A model generated the notes under the pieces. That model saw nothing but the letters and a program-made list of their open reading frames with translations. It was not told the DNA's origin and did not search any database. From Calliopum simillimum (taxonomy: Eukaryota > Arthropoda > Insecta > Diptera > Lauxaniidae): a stretch of DNA of 64,000 nt. Numbering within the stretch: position 1 is the stretch's first letter; every line of letters starts with the position of its first letter. Where the stretch lies: NCBI GenBank assembly GCA_951812925.1, contig OX638368.1, forward strand, positions 77,792,909 through 77,856,908, in the 5' to 3' direction. Both the position numbers and the translations under genes were made by a program. Positions 20,301 through 31,421 of the stretch are shown here, piece after piece.

Positions 20301-20768
20301 AAAAAACTTGCCAAAATTTATTAAAATGATTTTTAGTTTTTTCGGTTATAAAAGGTTAATATCAAAAATTTTTCTTGAAGTGTTATATCATTTTAAAATA
20401 TGTTTATAAATATGTTATTAAATCTGTAGGTCAGTAACGGATTTTTTGGAAAAAAGGTCCAAATATCAGAAAAGTCGTAATATCTCGAAAACTACGAGCC
20501 AGATTTCAAAAATTCTTGGTTCAATATTGTAGCTTATTAAATTACCTTTCATATGACACCCATATCAATGCAGCCGATTTCAACTTATATAGATTTTTAG
20601 AAAAAGCTATATCCGTAAAGTCCGATAGCTATATCTCCGAAACCAGATCCGAGCGACACTTTTTGATTCCATATGTATTCTTCAATTTTAAAAACACATC
20701 AGAAAATATATAATCAATTTCTATTGGGAGCTTAACTGTATTTAAGCCTCCAAATTTATAAAACTTAC

Positions 20769-20949
20769 TTCAACTCTTTGAAATGGCAAGCAATTAACTG
20801 CATTTGAAAGATTTTTTTTTATGCATTCAACTCGATCTCTGTGATCCTCTAGGGGTAGAGTAGGATCATGCTTAACAAATACTTTTACAACGATAAGCCC
20901 CTCATCGGATTTTGCTTTGGCCACCTTAAAGAATCGTGTGCTTCCCATA
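20769..20949 (-). CDS. Vps15: Vps15 (PIK3R4-type) kinase, N-terminal exon
   Basis: A 181-bp exon reading '[20 protein letters not shown]' then '[12 protein letters not shown]' and 'NCLPFQRVE'. This is the start of the protein kinase domain of Vps15, the regulatory pseudokinase/kinase subunit of the class III PI3-kinase complex, which acts in autophagy and endosomal sorting. In flies the gene is also called ird1. It is bounded on the minus strand by an acceptor (…TGTAG before TATGGG) and a donor (GTAAGT after GTTGAA). The Harbinger transposon at 21261 sits in the intron preceding this exon. Other exons are not in the window. No damage in this exon. Confidence 0.85.
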
Positions 20950-21257
20950 CTACATTAAAGAAAACAATTACTTTGATAAGGCATGCCATTGTTTGATTAA
21001 TCATAATTTTTACTTTGAATCAAAAGTTATTTCAGTGCCAAAAGTTCCAGAAAAGTAATGCTCTACTGGGTAGATTTGCGAGGGTGCGATACCCACAAGT
21101 TGATTGCCCATACTCTTTTTGCCTTGTTTTTTAAATCAAATTACGACTAATATATATTTTACACTTGACAAACAAAACTATTTTCGTCAGTTGTTTTTGA
21201 CTAATACATGCAGGGCTACCAGACAGTGTAGGGCCGTTCGCACTGTCAAATTTTGTG
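20950..21257. other. Intron sequence of Vps15, upstream of the exon
   Basis: AT-rich, no gene. It ends at the TSD ATT (21258-21260) of the large Harbinger element. Confidence 0.6.
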
Positions 21258-21439
21258 ATTAGGCCTTTTTACATTAACAGTGTAGCCATCAATATTTCAA
21301 AAAGTGCTGCCAAATTTAGTTTGATGGCTTAGCGTTTACATTTTCAATAAATTCATCAAACTGCAGTATGTGATGACAAGTCGATCGTTAAGGTTTTAAT
21401 TTTTAGTTCAGTCTTGTACTTCAAAAAGACAACATCGTG

Positions 21440-21874
21440 ATGGCAAAAAAATTAGTAGCAGCTCTGGTGATTGATATTTTAATGGAGGAAGAAGAAGAGA
21501 AATTGCAATTAAATAAAAGGAAACGGATTTGGATGAAAGATTGGTATAAGCAAAGGCCAACATATTCCCATACGCGGTTGTTGAAGGAATTGAAAGTGAG
21601 TTGTCCAGATGACTTCAAGAATTTTTTAAGAATGGATGATGTCGTGTATGCTGAGTTACTGGAGAAAGTAACACCGTACATCCAGCGGCAGTGGACAAAG
21701 ATGAGGGATCCCATTTCTCCACATGAAAGACTTTCAACAACCCTTAGGTTTTTAGCAACTGGGCAATCTTACTCAGATTTAAAATTTGGCAGTTGTATTT
21801 CTGTACCATCGCTATCCAATCTTATAATAGAAACTTGTGCAGCCATAACAAAAGTTTTGAAGGAATTTATCCGC
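21440..21874 (+). CDS. Harbinger A transposase, exon 1
   Basis: The ATG at 21440 opens 145 codons ending at a GTAAGT donor (CGC|gtaagt at 21874/21875). It contains an acidic-then-basic start ('EEEEEKLQLNKRKRIWMKDW') and 'RPTYSHTRLLKEL', 'DFKNFLRMDD' and 'TTLRFLATGQSYSDLKFG'. This is the N-terminal helix-rich region of arthropod Harbinger transposases, which contacts DNA or the partner protein. The reading is intact and the splice is in phase 0 with exon 2, 9.5 kb away. The long gap is explained by later insertions in the intron. Confidence 0.85.
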
Positions 21875-22009
21875 GTAAGTTATTTTATAAGTAAAACAAA
21901 TAATTTTTTCCTGTCTAGTCAGATTCGAAAGCAAATTTTATTTTATTTTTTTGTATTAATTGGTAAAAGGCTTATTTTCGACAAAATTACACTATTTATT
22001 GTTTATTGA

Positions 22010-22490
22010 GTATTAATTATAAGCTGCTCTACTAATATCATGGTCAGACTCTAATGTATTTTATTTTTTTATAAAAAATTTCTTCATATTTTGAGAAGGT
22101 TAGAATAAGTTAAACGGACTGTCCAGTAAAAAAAAGGCTTATAGTCACAATTAGGCCAAAGCTGGTACCCTAAAGATAAAATTTGAAATGGACTGATCCG
22201 AAAGTTAGTTTTAAAAGTTAATTTCCATTCATCGTCTTATGTTCAATTTGTTTGGGAATCTGATTTTGTAATCGCAAATCGTATGTGCAAACGCTACTGA
22301 AAATAGAATTTATTATTTAGTTGTGAGTGCTTACTATATTGGCAATCCTAGTTTTAAATGTGGAATAATCATAATAACCTATCTACATATATAGGCTTTA
22401 TCATTAATAAATATTCTGAAAAATTTTTTCTCAGACTACCTTGCATTCTCCATTGCTCAGTGTTTAGCTTCCAAAAATTAATAAAAGCTT
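22010..22490. other. Harbinger A intron, no gene
   Basis: AT-rich intron sequence without recognisable content. Confidence 0.5.
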
Positions 22491-22491
22491 A

Positions 22492-22636
22492 GCCACTCAG
22501 AAAGCGATCTGCGATCGTCGCTTCGATCTAAGATATTGGGACGTCATACACGACGCCATATATTTGCGGAACGACGAGCAGATATATCGCTAGGACCCAA
22601 ATAGACGCTTCAGATTGCTTTTTGTGTGGCCTGGCC
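22492..22636. mobile_element. Small MITE, TSD TTA
   Basis: 145 bp with imperfect TIRs (left GCCACTCAGAAAGCGATCTG, right inverse related to GGCCAGGCCACACAAAAAGC) and TTA on both sides (22489-22491, 22637-22639). The TSD and GGCC-type ends fit a Harbinger-type MITE. The interior has several 'cgatc' motifs. Confidence 0.5.
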
Positions 22637-23334
22637 TTAAAGCTTGCTGAAGCGAAAATTAATTTGAAAATATGGCAAGGCTTTGTTTGGTTGACAATCT
22701 GCAATTAAAATTCTAATTTCAACAATAAAGGGTGTGTGCCAAATCGAAACTTTTTGCTTAAGCAAATAGAGGTGAAGAAAATTTTACTCTGGTGACTAAA
22801 ATTTTTTATTTTTGCTGTGCCAAATAGATTACAAATTTTGACAGATTGAATTTTTGACATTATAGCAAATCGGAAACTGCAAACTATTTCGTACGGTTTT
22901 TCGCAATTGGAGGAAATAAATTCGTTAAAAATATTCCAGAAAAATGAGACCAATGATAAGGAAATATTTTCCATTAATTTTGAATATGATGGAGGAAGCT
23001 GAATCAGCAGACGATGCCATTGTGGAGTTCATTTTTAGTGAAGGAAGTCTGACTCAACGGGTTGGTATATAGAAGGTCCCCCAAAAGAAAGTTGTGATGG
23101 CTGCTATTGCGTGATGGATATGTTCTTTGAAATATGCCAAAGAAGTTCAGAAAGAAAAACTTCATATGTGTTGATTCGAGGCTGTGTGGAAGCCAATTTT
23201 TGTCACCTCTCTTGGCGATCAATTTGCTAGGAAGCCAAACAAATATAAACTATCTTTTGGGACACCTTATACTATAACTCTGTTTTTAAAGTTTTAAAAA
23301 CTAACGTAATTGCTTTTAGACCAATCCAAGTGTC

Positions 23335-24348
23335 TTGTATATGCAGCCAACAGTCACATCCGTAGACATATCCGATATCCTTAACGGACATGAAAAGAAG
23401 ACTCGAATGCATTTGAGGATATCCGCAGGAAGTTTTAGGAAAATCGTTCTGTATTTACCTCAAAAGCATCACGGATGGTCGGTTGATTTTGAACTTATAT
23501 GCTTATTATATTGGATGGCTTGTGGATGCAGCTATCGTGTTGCAGCAGGATTTATGGGTCTTAGCCGATATACTGTTCGCAACATCATTCATAAGATGCT
23601 TGATCAATTTATTGGAATGAGTCACATCATAAGCCACGGAACGGTAAATGAATATCCACAGATTGGACAAAAATTTGCCCGCAAAGCGAATTCAAGGAGT
23701 TTCGTTAAATTCGTTGGTGCAATAGATGGAACTCATATAAGAATAAAATGTCCGGTGGAAAAACACGATGAGTATATTAATCACAAAAAGTTTTACTCTA
23801 TTCAAGCGCAAGCTGTGGTTGACAGTAACTATAAGTTCACTGATGTATTCGTTGGGTTCCCGGGCTCTGTCCACGATACGCGAGTTCTTTTTAATAGTCC
23901 TCTTTACAAAAACGGAAATTACCCACCAAGTGGATATTATTTGCTCGGCGATAAGGGTTACCCTTGCCAAATTACCCCTGTGGCAATAATTACGCCTTTT
24001 AAGGAGCCACTTTCACGTGACCAAGCTCGGTTCAACTATGCGCATAGCAAAGCCAGAATTGTTGTTGAATCAGCATTTGGGATACTAAAAAATAGATGGC
24101 GGAATATTTTTAATAGGGATTTGGAATTAAAACTGGAAAATTGCATAAAAACAATTTTTAGTGCATTTGTTTTGCATAATATTTGTGTGATGCAAGACGA
24201 TTTTGACCCCTCAGCAGCTTTAGGTGAATTAGAAAATACGTTATTTATTAACGAACCAGCTAGCCAAGTAGCTGATTCTGAAGAAGGGATAAGAGTGCGA
24301 AACGAAATTCTGCAAGACCTTTTGCTGGAAAGGCAAGAACTGGAGTAG
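23335..24348 (+). CDS. Harbinger B transposase (HARBI1-like, DDE_Tnp_4)
   Basis: A 337-codon open exon following an acceptor (…TTTTAG at about 23320). The N-terminal half has the HARBI1 helix-turn-helix region ('CLLYWMACGCSYRVAAGFMG', 'LSRYTVRNIIHKMLDQF'). The catalytic DDE residues are visible in 'VGAIDGTHIRI' (D), 'LLGDKGYP' (D) and 'ARIVVESAFGILKNRW' (E). The family cuts and pastes the element with a 3-bp TSD and needs the Myb-like partner for nuclear import and binding. Length is near the family norm of about 350. A short upstream exon around 22992-23065 ('MEEAESADDAIVEFIFSEGS') is possible but unproven. No stop or frameshift in the catalytic domain. Confidence 0.9.
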   Translation: MYMQPTVTSVDISDILNGHEKKTRMHLRISAGSFRKIVLYLPQKHHGWSVDFELICLLYWMACGCSYRVAAGFMGLSRYTVRNIIHKMLDQFIGMSHIISHGTVNEYPQIGQKFARKANSRSFVKFVGAIDGTHIRIKCPVEKHDEYINHKKFYSIQAQAVVDSNYKFTDVFVGFPGSVHDTRVLFNSPLYKNGNYPPSGYYLLGDKGYPCQITPVAIITPFKEPLSRDQARFNYAHSKARIVVESAFGILKNRWRNIFNRDLELKLENCIKTIFSAFVLHNICVMQDDFDPSAALGELENTLFINEPASQVADSEEGIRVRNEILQDLLLERQELE

Positions 24349-25069
24349 AAGTTCTACAGCGACATCTGCATCAGTGTTCCTCGGAGGATCTAGAGTATGT
24401 ACTTCGAAATTTGTATAAATATTCAATCATTCAGTCAGTATATTGAAAAGATGTAAATTTATTGTGCTGCGTAAATAAATGTGGTTTTTTGCACATTGTT
24501 TCTTTTTGCACGATATTTGATGAGCTTTTATTTAGTGAAAGGGTGGTGACTGTCAATACCTTTCAATGGATCGAAAATGGGGGGTTGAAGAATTGCCACG
24601 CCCAATTTTTAACAATTTTATGCATGAAAGGGGCGTGACATACCTAACAACTATGAATTACCAAGACTGAAAAACAGTATTGCCCACAAGGACACCGTAA
24701 CTGCAATTATCTCAAAATCGCAAAAAGTGAAGGCAAGACTATTGAATTCGAGGTAATCTTTCATTGAACCAATCATTTCATATACTCAATTCAATATTTA
24801 TTTATTCAAATTTCATTTCAGTCTTTTCTTTTAGTTAAACATATTCATAAATGCACAATAACAATTCATAATGCATAATAACAAAAAAAAAAAAAATAAT
24901 AAAAAATAATAAAAATAAAAAATAGTAAAAAAAAAACAGCGTTTTCTCCAACAGTCGGCTTCAGTGTCGAAAAGTACGCAATAATGCGTATAAAAAATTA
25001 AAAGCTTATTCTACTTTTTTTTTGTGGTTCTGTAGATGATTAAAAATAATTAAAAATAAACTAAAAAAA
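24349..25069. other. Space between the convergent Harbinger B genes
   Basis: Holds the shared 3' region with degenerate 'gccacgccc' repeats (24590-24640) and an A-rich simple tract (24880-24940). No gene. Confidence 0.5.
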
Positions 25070-25583
25070 TTATTCAGAATCTGAGGCAGATGATGCTACC
25101 AGAAGTCCAGAAACGTCAATATTTGGATAATCGGTTTGAACCATTTGTCCGAATACCGCAAGCATAGAGTTGAATTTTTTATCCCTACGCTTTGCTCTCT
25201 TCTCAAGGCGCTTCAGCACCTTTTGTTTTTTATTTGATCCAGACCGGGATGCCGTCGACTGGTTGCGATTATCACGCAGTGGCGTGGATATCGAAGGCTC
25301 ATTAGTAGCTTCACTTTCCTCCCCCGCTCTCATAGAAAACGCACCTCTCGTGCTGTCAATAACGAAGGGGGGGTAAAAGTTGTCCTTCTGCGAGGCATAA
25401 GCATGAATTATGCCGTAGAATTCCCAATCATTTGGATCTTCTCCTGTAGCCTCACACCCCGTTCCCTCACCCGTCTTGTAGCGGGAAAAGCTTTTGTACT
25501 TACGGAGGAGGGAGTTCCACTGCGACTTACAGTTAATATGGTCCTTTCCCATAAGCTTTCCGCTTAACTCCTCTGCAAGTTTT
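25070..25583 (-). CDS. Harbinger B Myb/SANT-like protein, exon 3
   Basis: Last exon of the partner gene. Acceptor ACAG precedes 25583; the stop is at 25070. It completes the trihelix Myb/SANT domain ('CKSQWNSLLRKYKSFSRYKT') and then runs into a linker and a basic region 'KKQKVLKRLEKRAKRRDKKF', ending acidic. Proteins of this kind bind subterminal repeats of Harbinger elements and bring the transposase into the nucleus. With exons 1 and 2 the reading is open throughout, so element B looks coding-competent. Confidence 0.85.
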
Positions 25584-26928
25584 CTGTAAATAAAATGTAT
25601 TATACAGGGTGTATCGCTTTAGGTTACGAAACTTCTAGAGGAGGCCTAGACTAAAAAAAAATTTCACCTGGAGAGGGGGGCTAAAATGCACCACTGAGGA
25701 TTTATGGGGTAAAACTGATTTTCTTACTTGTTTTAGAAAAAAAAGTTATTGGGGCCGCCCTAAATAGCCATTTAAAAAAAATGATATAGCTTTTGTAGTG
25801 CCTTTTAATTTAAATATTATATGGTGTAAATTTCATGTAAATCGATTATGAGGTCTTAGATTAAATGCGGCTTAAAACAAATTTTTATATGACAGCCACC
25901 CTTAATATCCGCTCTAACTAAAATTTCTTGCCTTTTAAACCACCTCAGTGTTGTTGAAAACAAACCAAAACAAAAATTATTCAAATCGGTAAGTCGTTTT
26001 CGAGTTTTAGCCAGACTAACGAACGGAATTAATTTTTACTAGAGTTCACTTTGTGTCGGAAATTCGACCATTTCGATTTGACTATATTTGCAGCGGCTTA
26101 GCAGTGAGAGCGATTATTCCATTTACAAAATATTTTAAAAATATAGTCCTATGCACTGCTCCTTCTCACAACCTTTCCAACAAAAAAAGAAAATCATACA
26201 AATCGGTTGAGATTTAGGTATAGAAACAGGGACTGAACCGATTTCGTTTGCCTATTTATATATAGATACTCGTATATGTAGATAGATAGATGGAAAGGGA
26301 AAGTGATTTGCTTGCATATATGTTCATCATGGACTTAGAAACTAACCAACCGAACTTGAGTTACCAACTTTTACGTTGTACGTATCAATGTACATATAAA
26401 TGCATAGACAAATAACATCCTTTTTATTCCCTACTCCCATGGTATATTCACTTTGTCCTTCCGTTTGTAACGCAGAGAAGGAGACGTGGCAGGTATGGAA
26501 AAGTATATATATTCATGATCAAAGTCGATATAGCAATGTCCGTCTGTCTGTCCGTCTGTCTGTCCGTCTGCCTGGCTAGCTGTCATTTTAACATTTTTTT
26601 AAAGCAAGATAATTCGATAAATGTTGTATAAAAGATTGCGATTGAAAATGAGCAACAGTCAAAGGACACACCTACCACCCATACGAAAAATCATTTGAAA
26701 TGCTATATTAAGAGCAGTATATACGGTAATGCAACCAAAACATATTCAAATACTAGAAATAGTAGGCAAAAGTGCTGAGCATAAACTTCGCGAAATGCTA
26801 GTGGAGTATAAAACATTTCATTGCTTTACTTTATTTTTCTAAATCTGTACGTTAATTTCACGCTCTTTCTAAAACTACGAATTTTTATGCACTGCACCAA
26901 GTTTTTTTTTTAACTTACTTCCAGGCTT
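25584..26928. other. Intron 2 of the Harbinger B Myb-like gene
   Basis: Filled with degenerate fly-type intergenic repeat. It includes 'tatacagggtgtatcg', the stretch 'cactttgtccttccgtttgt' then 'aacgcagagaagg' (26450-26480, also at 4725-4750 inverted) and the tetranucleotide tract at 26537-26580. No gene. Confidence 0.6.
26537..26580 (+). repeat. (GTCCGTCT)n microsatellite
   Basis: About five units of GTCCGTCTGTCT type, a tract that commonly accompanies the 'tatatattcatgatcaaagtcgatata' repeat in fly genomes. Confidence 0.8.
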
Positions 26929-27012
26929 GGTTCATATTTGCATTTTTGCTGATGAAGTCTTCGTTATTTTTTATACGTCCTTCTATAAGAGCCATCCGCT
27001 CAGCATTGTTCC
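26929..27012 (-). CDS. Harbinger B Myb/SANT-like protein, exon 2
   Basis: Acceptor ATAG before 27012 and donor GTAAGT after 26929. Encodes 'AERMALIEGRIKNNEDF' and 'NMNQAWK', the first two helices of the trihelix domain. Splices in frame to exon 3 (W-K-K-L-A-E-E-L). Confidence 0.8.
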
Positions 27013-27070
27013 CTATAAATAATTACCAATAATTAACAACCAATCACACCACGCATTTCATTATACTTAC

Positions 27071-27104
27071 ATGTGGAATAACTCTTTTTGTTATTTGCAC
27101 TCAT
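27071..27104 (-). CDS. Harbinger B Myb/SANT-like protein, exon 1
   Basis: ATG at 27104, 'MSANNKKSYST', then a GTAAGT donor. Joining to exon 2 completes a Trp codon (T|GG), giving the first Trp of the Myb-like domain. It lies about 260 bp inside the right TIR, which should hold the promoter. Confidence 0.75.
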
Positions 27105-27436
27105 ATTTTGCTTTTTTATTTCACAAATTTTAAATTTTATTTTAAATTTTTTAAGTTGTTTATTTATTTTTAACTGACAACTGACACAACTAAATTTCTT
27201 TTGCTACCCCACATTTTCTACTTCGATTGTCACAATTTTCAGTAGCCCCTGGGGCTAGTACAAATTTTGACACAACAAATTCACCTCATATACTTCAAAA
27301 ATTGTATTTGGGACGTCAGAATTTGTATAGGTGAGTGAAATGTTTTCAATTGGCACAGGCCCAAAAGTGAAAATTGTTTTAAAACATATAATTAAACATT
27401 TGAAAAGCTTTGCAAGTCTTGGAAACAAATATTGAA

Positions 27437-28745
27437 ATGGATATAACCGAGGAACATGTAATAACTACCGCATCTACTTCAACCGGTAAAACTGGCATCA
27501 CTGAGGAGGAACCAACTCAAACAATTAAAACAGTTTTCGATGATTTAACAAATGAATCTAATGTGGATGAAATGAAAGTTGAGGAAGAGCATCTCGGCGT
27601 TATGAATGAAAAGGACGATTTGCCATCTTCAACTAAGGATATTATTGCTGTTTAAAGCATTGAGCTTGCTAAAAGTGAAGCAATGGAGGTGGGTACCGAA
27701 ATGGAAGAATCTAAGGATACAGAAGGAGGCGACATAAAACAAACAGAAAGCGATGTTACATCAACTGCGCTACACACGGATCTTGACGAATCAGTTTTAG
27801 AATGTGAAGTAGAAAATAATCAAAACGATCCATTGAAAAAAACAACTGATGTCTCTGAAAAACCAGCAGGTGAACTAGAAACGGAAGAATCAAAAATGGC
27901 AGCAACGTGAAATGCTGATACACCGATAGAATTCATTCAAAATGTAAGCGAAGCTCTACAAAAAAATTTTGGAATGCCAGACGAAGTTAAGTCAACAGTA
28001 AGTGAAGCAGAAACAGAAGTTAATAAATCGCTTGATATATCTAAAGAAAGTGATGCGCATATTGAATCCAATATTAAAATAAAAGAACCTCAGGAAAATA
28101 ATGATATTGAATGAAACCGAAACGCCATTAACTGCTGAAAATCCGAATGTAATCGAGATTGATGACGAACCACAAGTTCCAACAAAAAATAATGAAAATG
28201 ATGCCAATGAAAAGCCGCTAATTTCTTTAAATGAAACCGAAAAGACATCTGAAACTGCTGAAAATTCAAATGTAATCGAAATAAATGAAAATGCCATTGA
28301 AAAGCCGCTCAATTCTTCAAATGAAACAGCAAAGACATTAACTGGAGAAAATCCAAATGCAATCGAGATCAATGATGAAACAAAAGCTTTAGCAAAAAAT
28401 TATGAAAAGGTAAGCGAACAACCGATAGAAAAAAAAGTTAAAAATTACCCAAACTCTGACGATGATGTTCAAGTTGAAAAACCGAACATAATGGTAATTG
28501 AAATTGATGATGACGACGACGATGATGATGATCAACATGGCTCAGCAACCATAAATACAGTCAAAAACGACAGCACTTGCAAGGAAAACGTCGAATCAGC
28601 CAAACTATTTACAAGAAAATACAACTGAGAAATTAGATGCAATGGATGTTGATATTGCATCAATAAAATCAACGTTGCCTACTTCATTATCAAATTTATT
28701 TATCAAATCGAGCCCTAACCGCAACAGTAAGCGTATGCGACATTT
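27437..28745 (+). pseudogene. Acidic protein with repeated VIEID motifs, broken; in the Harbinger A intron
   Basis: An ATG at 27437 opens a Glu/Asp/Thr-rich frame that continues, with stops at 27653-27655 and 27908-27910, to about 28110. It then shifts by one base and runs to about 28600, then shifts again to a segment with 'EKLDAMDVDIASIKSTLPTS' ending at a possible donor (CAACA|GTAAGC, about 28729). It contains four diverged copies of a motif: 'NVIEIDDE', 'NVIEINEN', 'NAIEINDE' and 'MVIEIDDDDD'. These resemble SUMO-interaction motifs (hydrophobic core followed by acids). I do not recognise the family. It is not a normal Harbinger gene, so it is probably a captured or inserted host-gene piece, now dead. 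Confidence 0.55.
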
Positions 28746-30639
28746 TTTCAAAATTTTTTTTTTATGCAAATATGTTCTAAAATGTCATTCATTTTCAATT
28801 TGTATGTCGTAAGAGCCACATATGTTTTTTTGTTGACCGCAAAAAGAACGTAAGCACCTCAAAAACCAGAAAAGGAGGCGAGGTATGAAAAAGTGTATAT
28901 ATTTCTCGTCAGAATCACCTTTTAAGTCGGTATAGCCATTTCCGTCTGTTTGGATGGATGTTTGAGTGTCCGTGGAAATATTATTCACGGGAAAACTTAG
29001 ATAATTCGGCGAAATTTTGTAAAGAGGGTTCGTTGTAAAAGTTAGCTCGAAGGATTGAAAATGAAGCTTGAAGCCCCAGTCTTTTACTTTGAAAATTAGT
29101 TTGAATTATATAGATATCTTTTTTTGTCTTCGAAATATCGTAAGCTGAAATAACAAAAAAACGTGGATTTTTCCTTTTTTCACCTTTTCAGGTTTGAATA
29201 ATTCGAAGAAAAAATATATCGATATAATTAAAGCTGGGTTTTGAAGTAAAATAATACGGCTTTAAGGTGTTTTTTAATGTTTTATGGCTAAGGACTTCCT
29301 TGTTCTATTATATAACCTCAAACGAATAAAAAAAAATTTTATTTTAACTTTTCAGAAAATGGATGGAAAATTAGTCTTTAGGCTAGGATTTCTCTCAAAC
29401 CATTTTAGATATAGCAATTCTAAAACCAGATTCGGATTCAACATCAAAATTTACATTGAAAATAACTTTTCTTGTTTTCGTCCGTTGCTAATTTTCTAAA
29501 AAAACGCGAAAGTTCATTTTTTTTAACATAAAAATTTCAAAAAAAGTTGTTAAAAATACAATATCTCGTTAACGCGATAGTTTAAACTTTCAAAAACAAT
29601 ATTTTTGAATCTACAAAAAAACAGAAAACTAACTGCACACCCAGTTTTTAGTTAGTTTTTGTCAACCTTTTTTGTTTTATGCAGAAACAATGTGAAGACC
29701 ATTTGGTAACCTGAATTCGACTCGGAAAATCGATTAGCTCGTTGACCGATTTTAAAAAGAAAATTTTTCTGTATATTTGGACCTCTATGAACAACTTTGC
29801 AAAAAAAAAAATACCTGTAGTGGGACTACATCGGAGTAAAACCAAGTTTAAACGATATGTGTGTGTGATATTTTGTAAGTTTTTAATACTAAATAGTACT
29901 GTAAATTAATAATATTACAGTCAATCTGACCGTTTTTGTGGGTTGTCAAATAGTTTCAACTAAAACTTAAAATTTGAAGGCACAGTTCATATTCGAACTC
30001 ATAAATATAGCTAAATAAACGATCATAAATCAAAACATCAGAACTCTGCTGCGCTCGAAGTTGAAATATTATAATTAAAATAAAAAATTTATGTTTAACA
30101 TTTTTTTTTTATTAATTCGTTCAATATCTTAAAATAATATGTTTAAAACACATTTAAAAAATCAGGTTTAACATTTCTCTATTCATTGGGAAAGCCTTAA
30201 TAATAAATATTTCATTACTAAATTGCGTAAAATTTTTAGTTTGAATCACAGATTCAAAATTATTAATTCATTATAAAAGCTTAATGATAAATAATGCATA
30301 TATTAGTTTATCAAAACTTTAAATTAATATCACATTTAAATTGAATAGTCTCAAAATTTTTTTAATTCATGTTTAGAGCTTAAATTAAATATTTGTTTCA
30401 TTTATTCCTTAAAACTTAATAAATCATTTAAAACATATTCATTTTCAACTGGCATTAAATTAATTCATAATTAAACATTTCATTATTTCTTTCATTAGTT
30501 TAAACTTAAAATTAAAAAAAATTAAATATTTTATTTAAATAAAAAAAAACCTTAACACTAAACATTTCATTTCATTTAATTAAACTTAAAATTAAATATT
30601 TTATTGAAATATAAAAAAAGATTTTCTGACCACATTCAT
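28746..30639. other. Harbinger A intron, repeat-derived and AT-rich DNA
   Basis: 28790-29640 is degenerate intergenic repeat ('ggtatagccatttccgtctg', 'agataattcggcg', 'caccttttcagg'). 30060-30640 is very AT-rich with recurring 'tttaaacttaaaattaaa'. No gene seen until the MADF 3' exon. Confidence 0.5.
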
Positions 30640-31296
30640 TTATGAATAATCGAATTCATTAAAAAGCTCTTGCGCTGATGAGTAGTGGTATGTAGTGGGC
30701 TGGACTGTGTCTTGTATGATTTCAATATTTGGTGGTCTGGTCATAGCATATGAGTCATTTAAATCTTCGCTTAATGGGAGTTCATCGTCATATTTGCTGG
30801 TTGTTTCTGTGTTAAATGGAGATGGTTCGTCAAAGTTATTGCTGCTGTAGTCATATTGCCTCTCAGTGTATGATCGTTGCTGTCTGGGGCGGTAGGACCT
30901 TTCATTTGAATTGAGTGGTGTAGAGCGGTATGATGTTATTATGTATGGTGGTGTGCGGACTCTGTTTGGGTTTGGAGTGTTATACAAATTTTGATTTGCT
31001 AGTGGTGTGCGGACTCTATATATCGGTGGAGGTGATGGTGTTGGTTGCATTTGCAAATGAGTGCCTTCTGTTAAGCGGCCTAAAGCGCCCTCCGTCAGCA
31101 CTTGCTGAATTAGCATGTTTGCCAGGATCCGCTGTTTTTTTTCTAAATTGTTGTATAGCGTCCCAACAAAATTGCCAAATTGAGTGCCTTCGTCAGGTTT
31201 CGGTTGGCTCTCTAAATGCTGCATGGCCTTACTTAGCAGTTCATCGCGTTTTTGTTTTGTTTTTTGCGACGGCTCCTTTGCTCTTTTCTGTATTTC
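30640..31296 (-). CDS. Harbinger A MADF protein, exon 2 (C-terminal half)
   Basis: Acceptor CATAG lies before 31296; the stop is at 30640. It starts 'EIQKRAKEPSQKTKQKRDEL', then 'FVGTLYNNLEKKQRILANML', a BESS-like helical segment for protein contacts. It ends in a Pro/Ser/Tyr-rich tail ('PSPPPIYRVRTPLANQN', 'RVRTPPYIITSYRST'). It splices in phase 0 to exon 1 at 34478. In Harbinger and related elements MADF-BESS partners replace the Myb-like protein in binding DNA. Confidence 0.8.
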   Translation of the reverse strand, partial: EIQKRAKEPSQKTKQKRDELLSKAMQHLESQPKPDEGTQFGNFVGTLYNNLEKKQRILANMLIQQVLTEGALGRLTEGTHLQMQPTPSPPPIYRVRTPLANQNLYNTPNPNRVRTPPYIITSYRSTPLNSNERSYRPRQQRSYTERQYDYSSNNFDEPSPFNTETTSKYDDELPLSEDLNDSYAMTRPPNIEIIQDTVQPTTYHYSSAQELFNEFDYS

Positions 31297-31421
31297 CTAT
31301 GGAAAAAAAAAACATACTATTTTTTAAAATTTAAAACTTATCCAAAAACATAAAAAGAGCACCAAAACCTTATATGTTCCTACAATTCTATCTGTACTAA
31401 TATATTTGTAACATTTTTCAG

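Larger units (their letters stand above)
18790..20750. mobile_element. Foldback element 6 with two nested insertions
   Basis: Left arm about 18790-19286 and right arm about 20310-20750 are inverted copies: 'agctcccaatcgaaattgat' against 'atcaatttctattgggagct', 'agtgtcgctcggatctggtt' against 'aaccagatccgagcgacact', and 'gggtgtcatatgaaagg' mirrored. The central palindrome 'gatgtgttctct' / 'agagaacacatc' is split by the HHR-containing insert at 19287-19886. The right arm is split by a LINE fragment at 19922-20300. Confidence 0.75.
22730..27362. mobile_element. PIF/Harbinger transposon B, 4.6 kb, nested in A
   Basis: Imperfect TIRs GGGTGTGTGCCAAATCGAAA (left) and GGGCCTGTGCCAATTGAAAA (right, inverted), with AAA on each side as possible TSD. 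Inside are a HARBI1-like transposase (plus, 23335-24348) and a three-exon Myb/SANT-like gene (minus, 25070-27104) in convergent order. That is the classical two-gene Harbinger architecture. It inserted into the transposase intron of element A, so it is younger than A's insertion or came with it. Confidence 0.75.

Noticed and set aside
21421..21714. Minus-strand open frame of 97 codons opposite the Harbinger A transposase exon
   Set aside because: It is a shadow of exon 1, which has family motifs and a proper splice donor.
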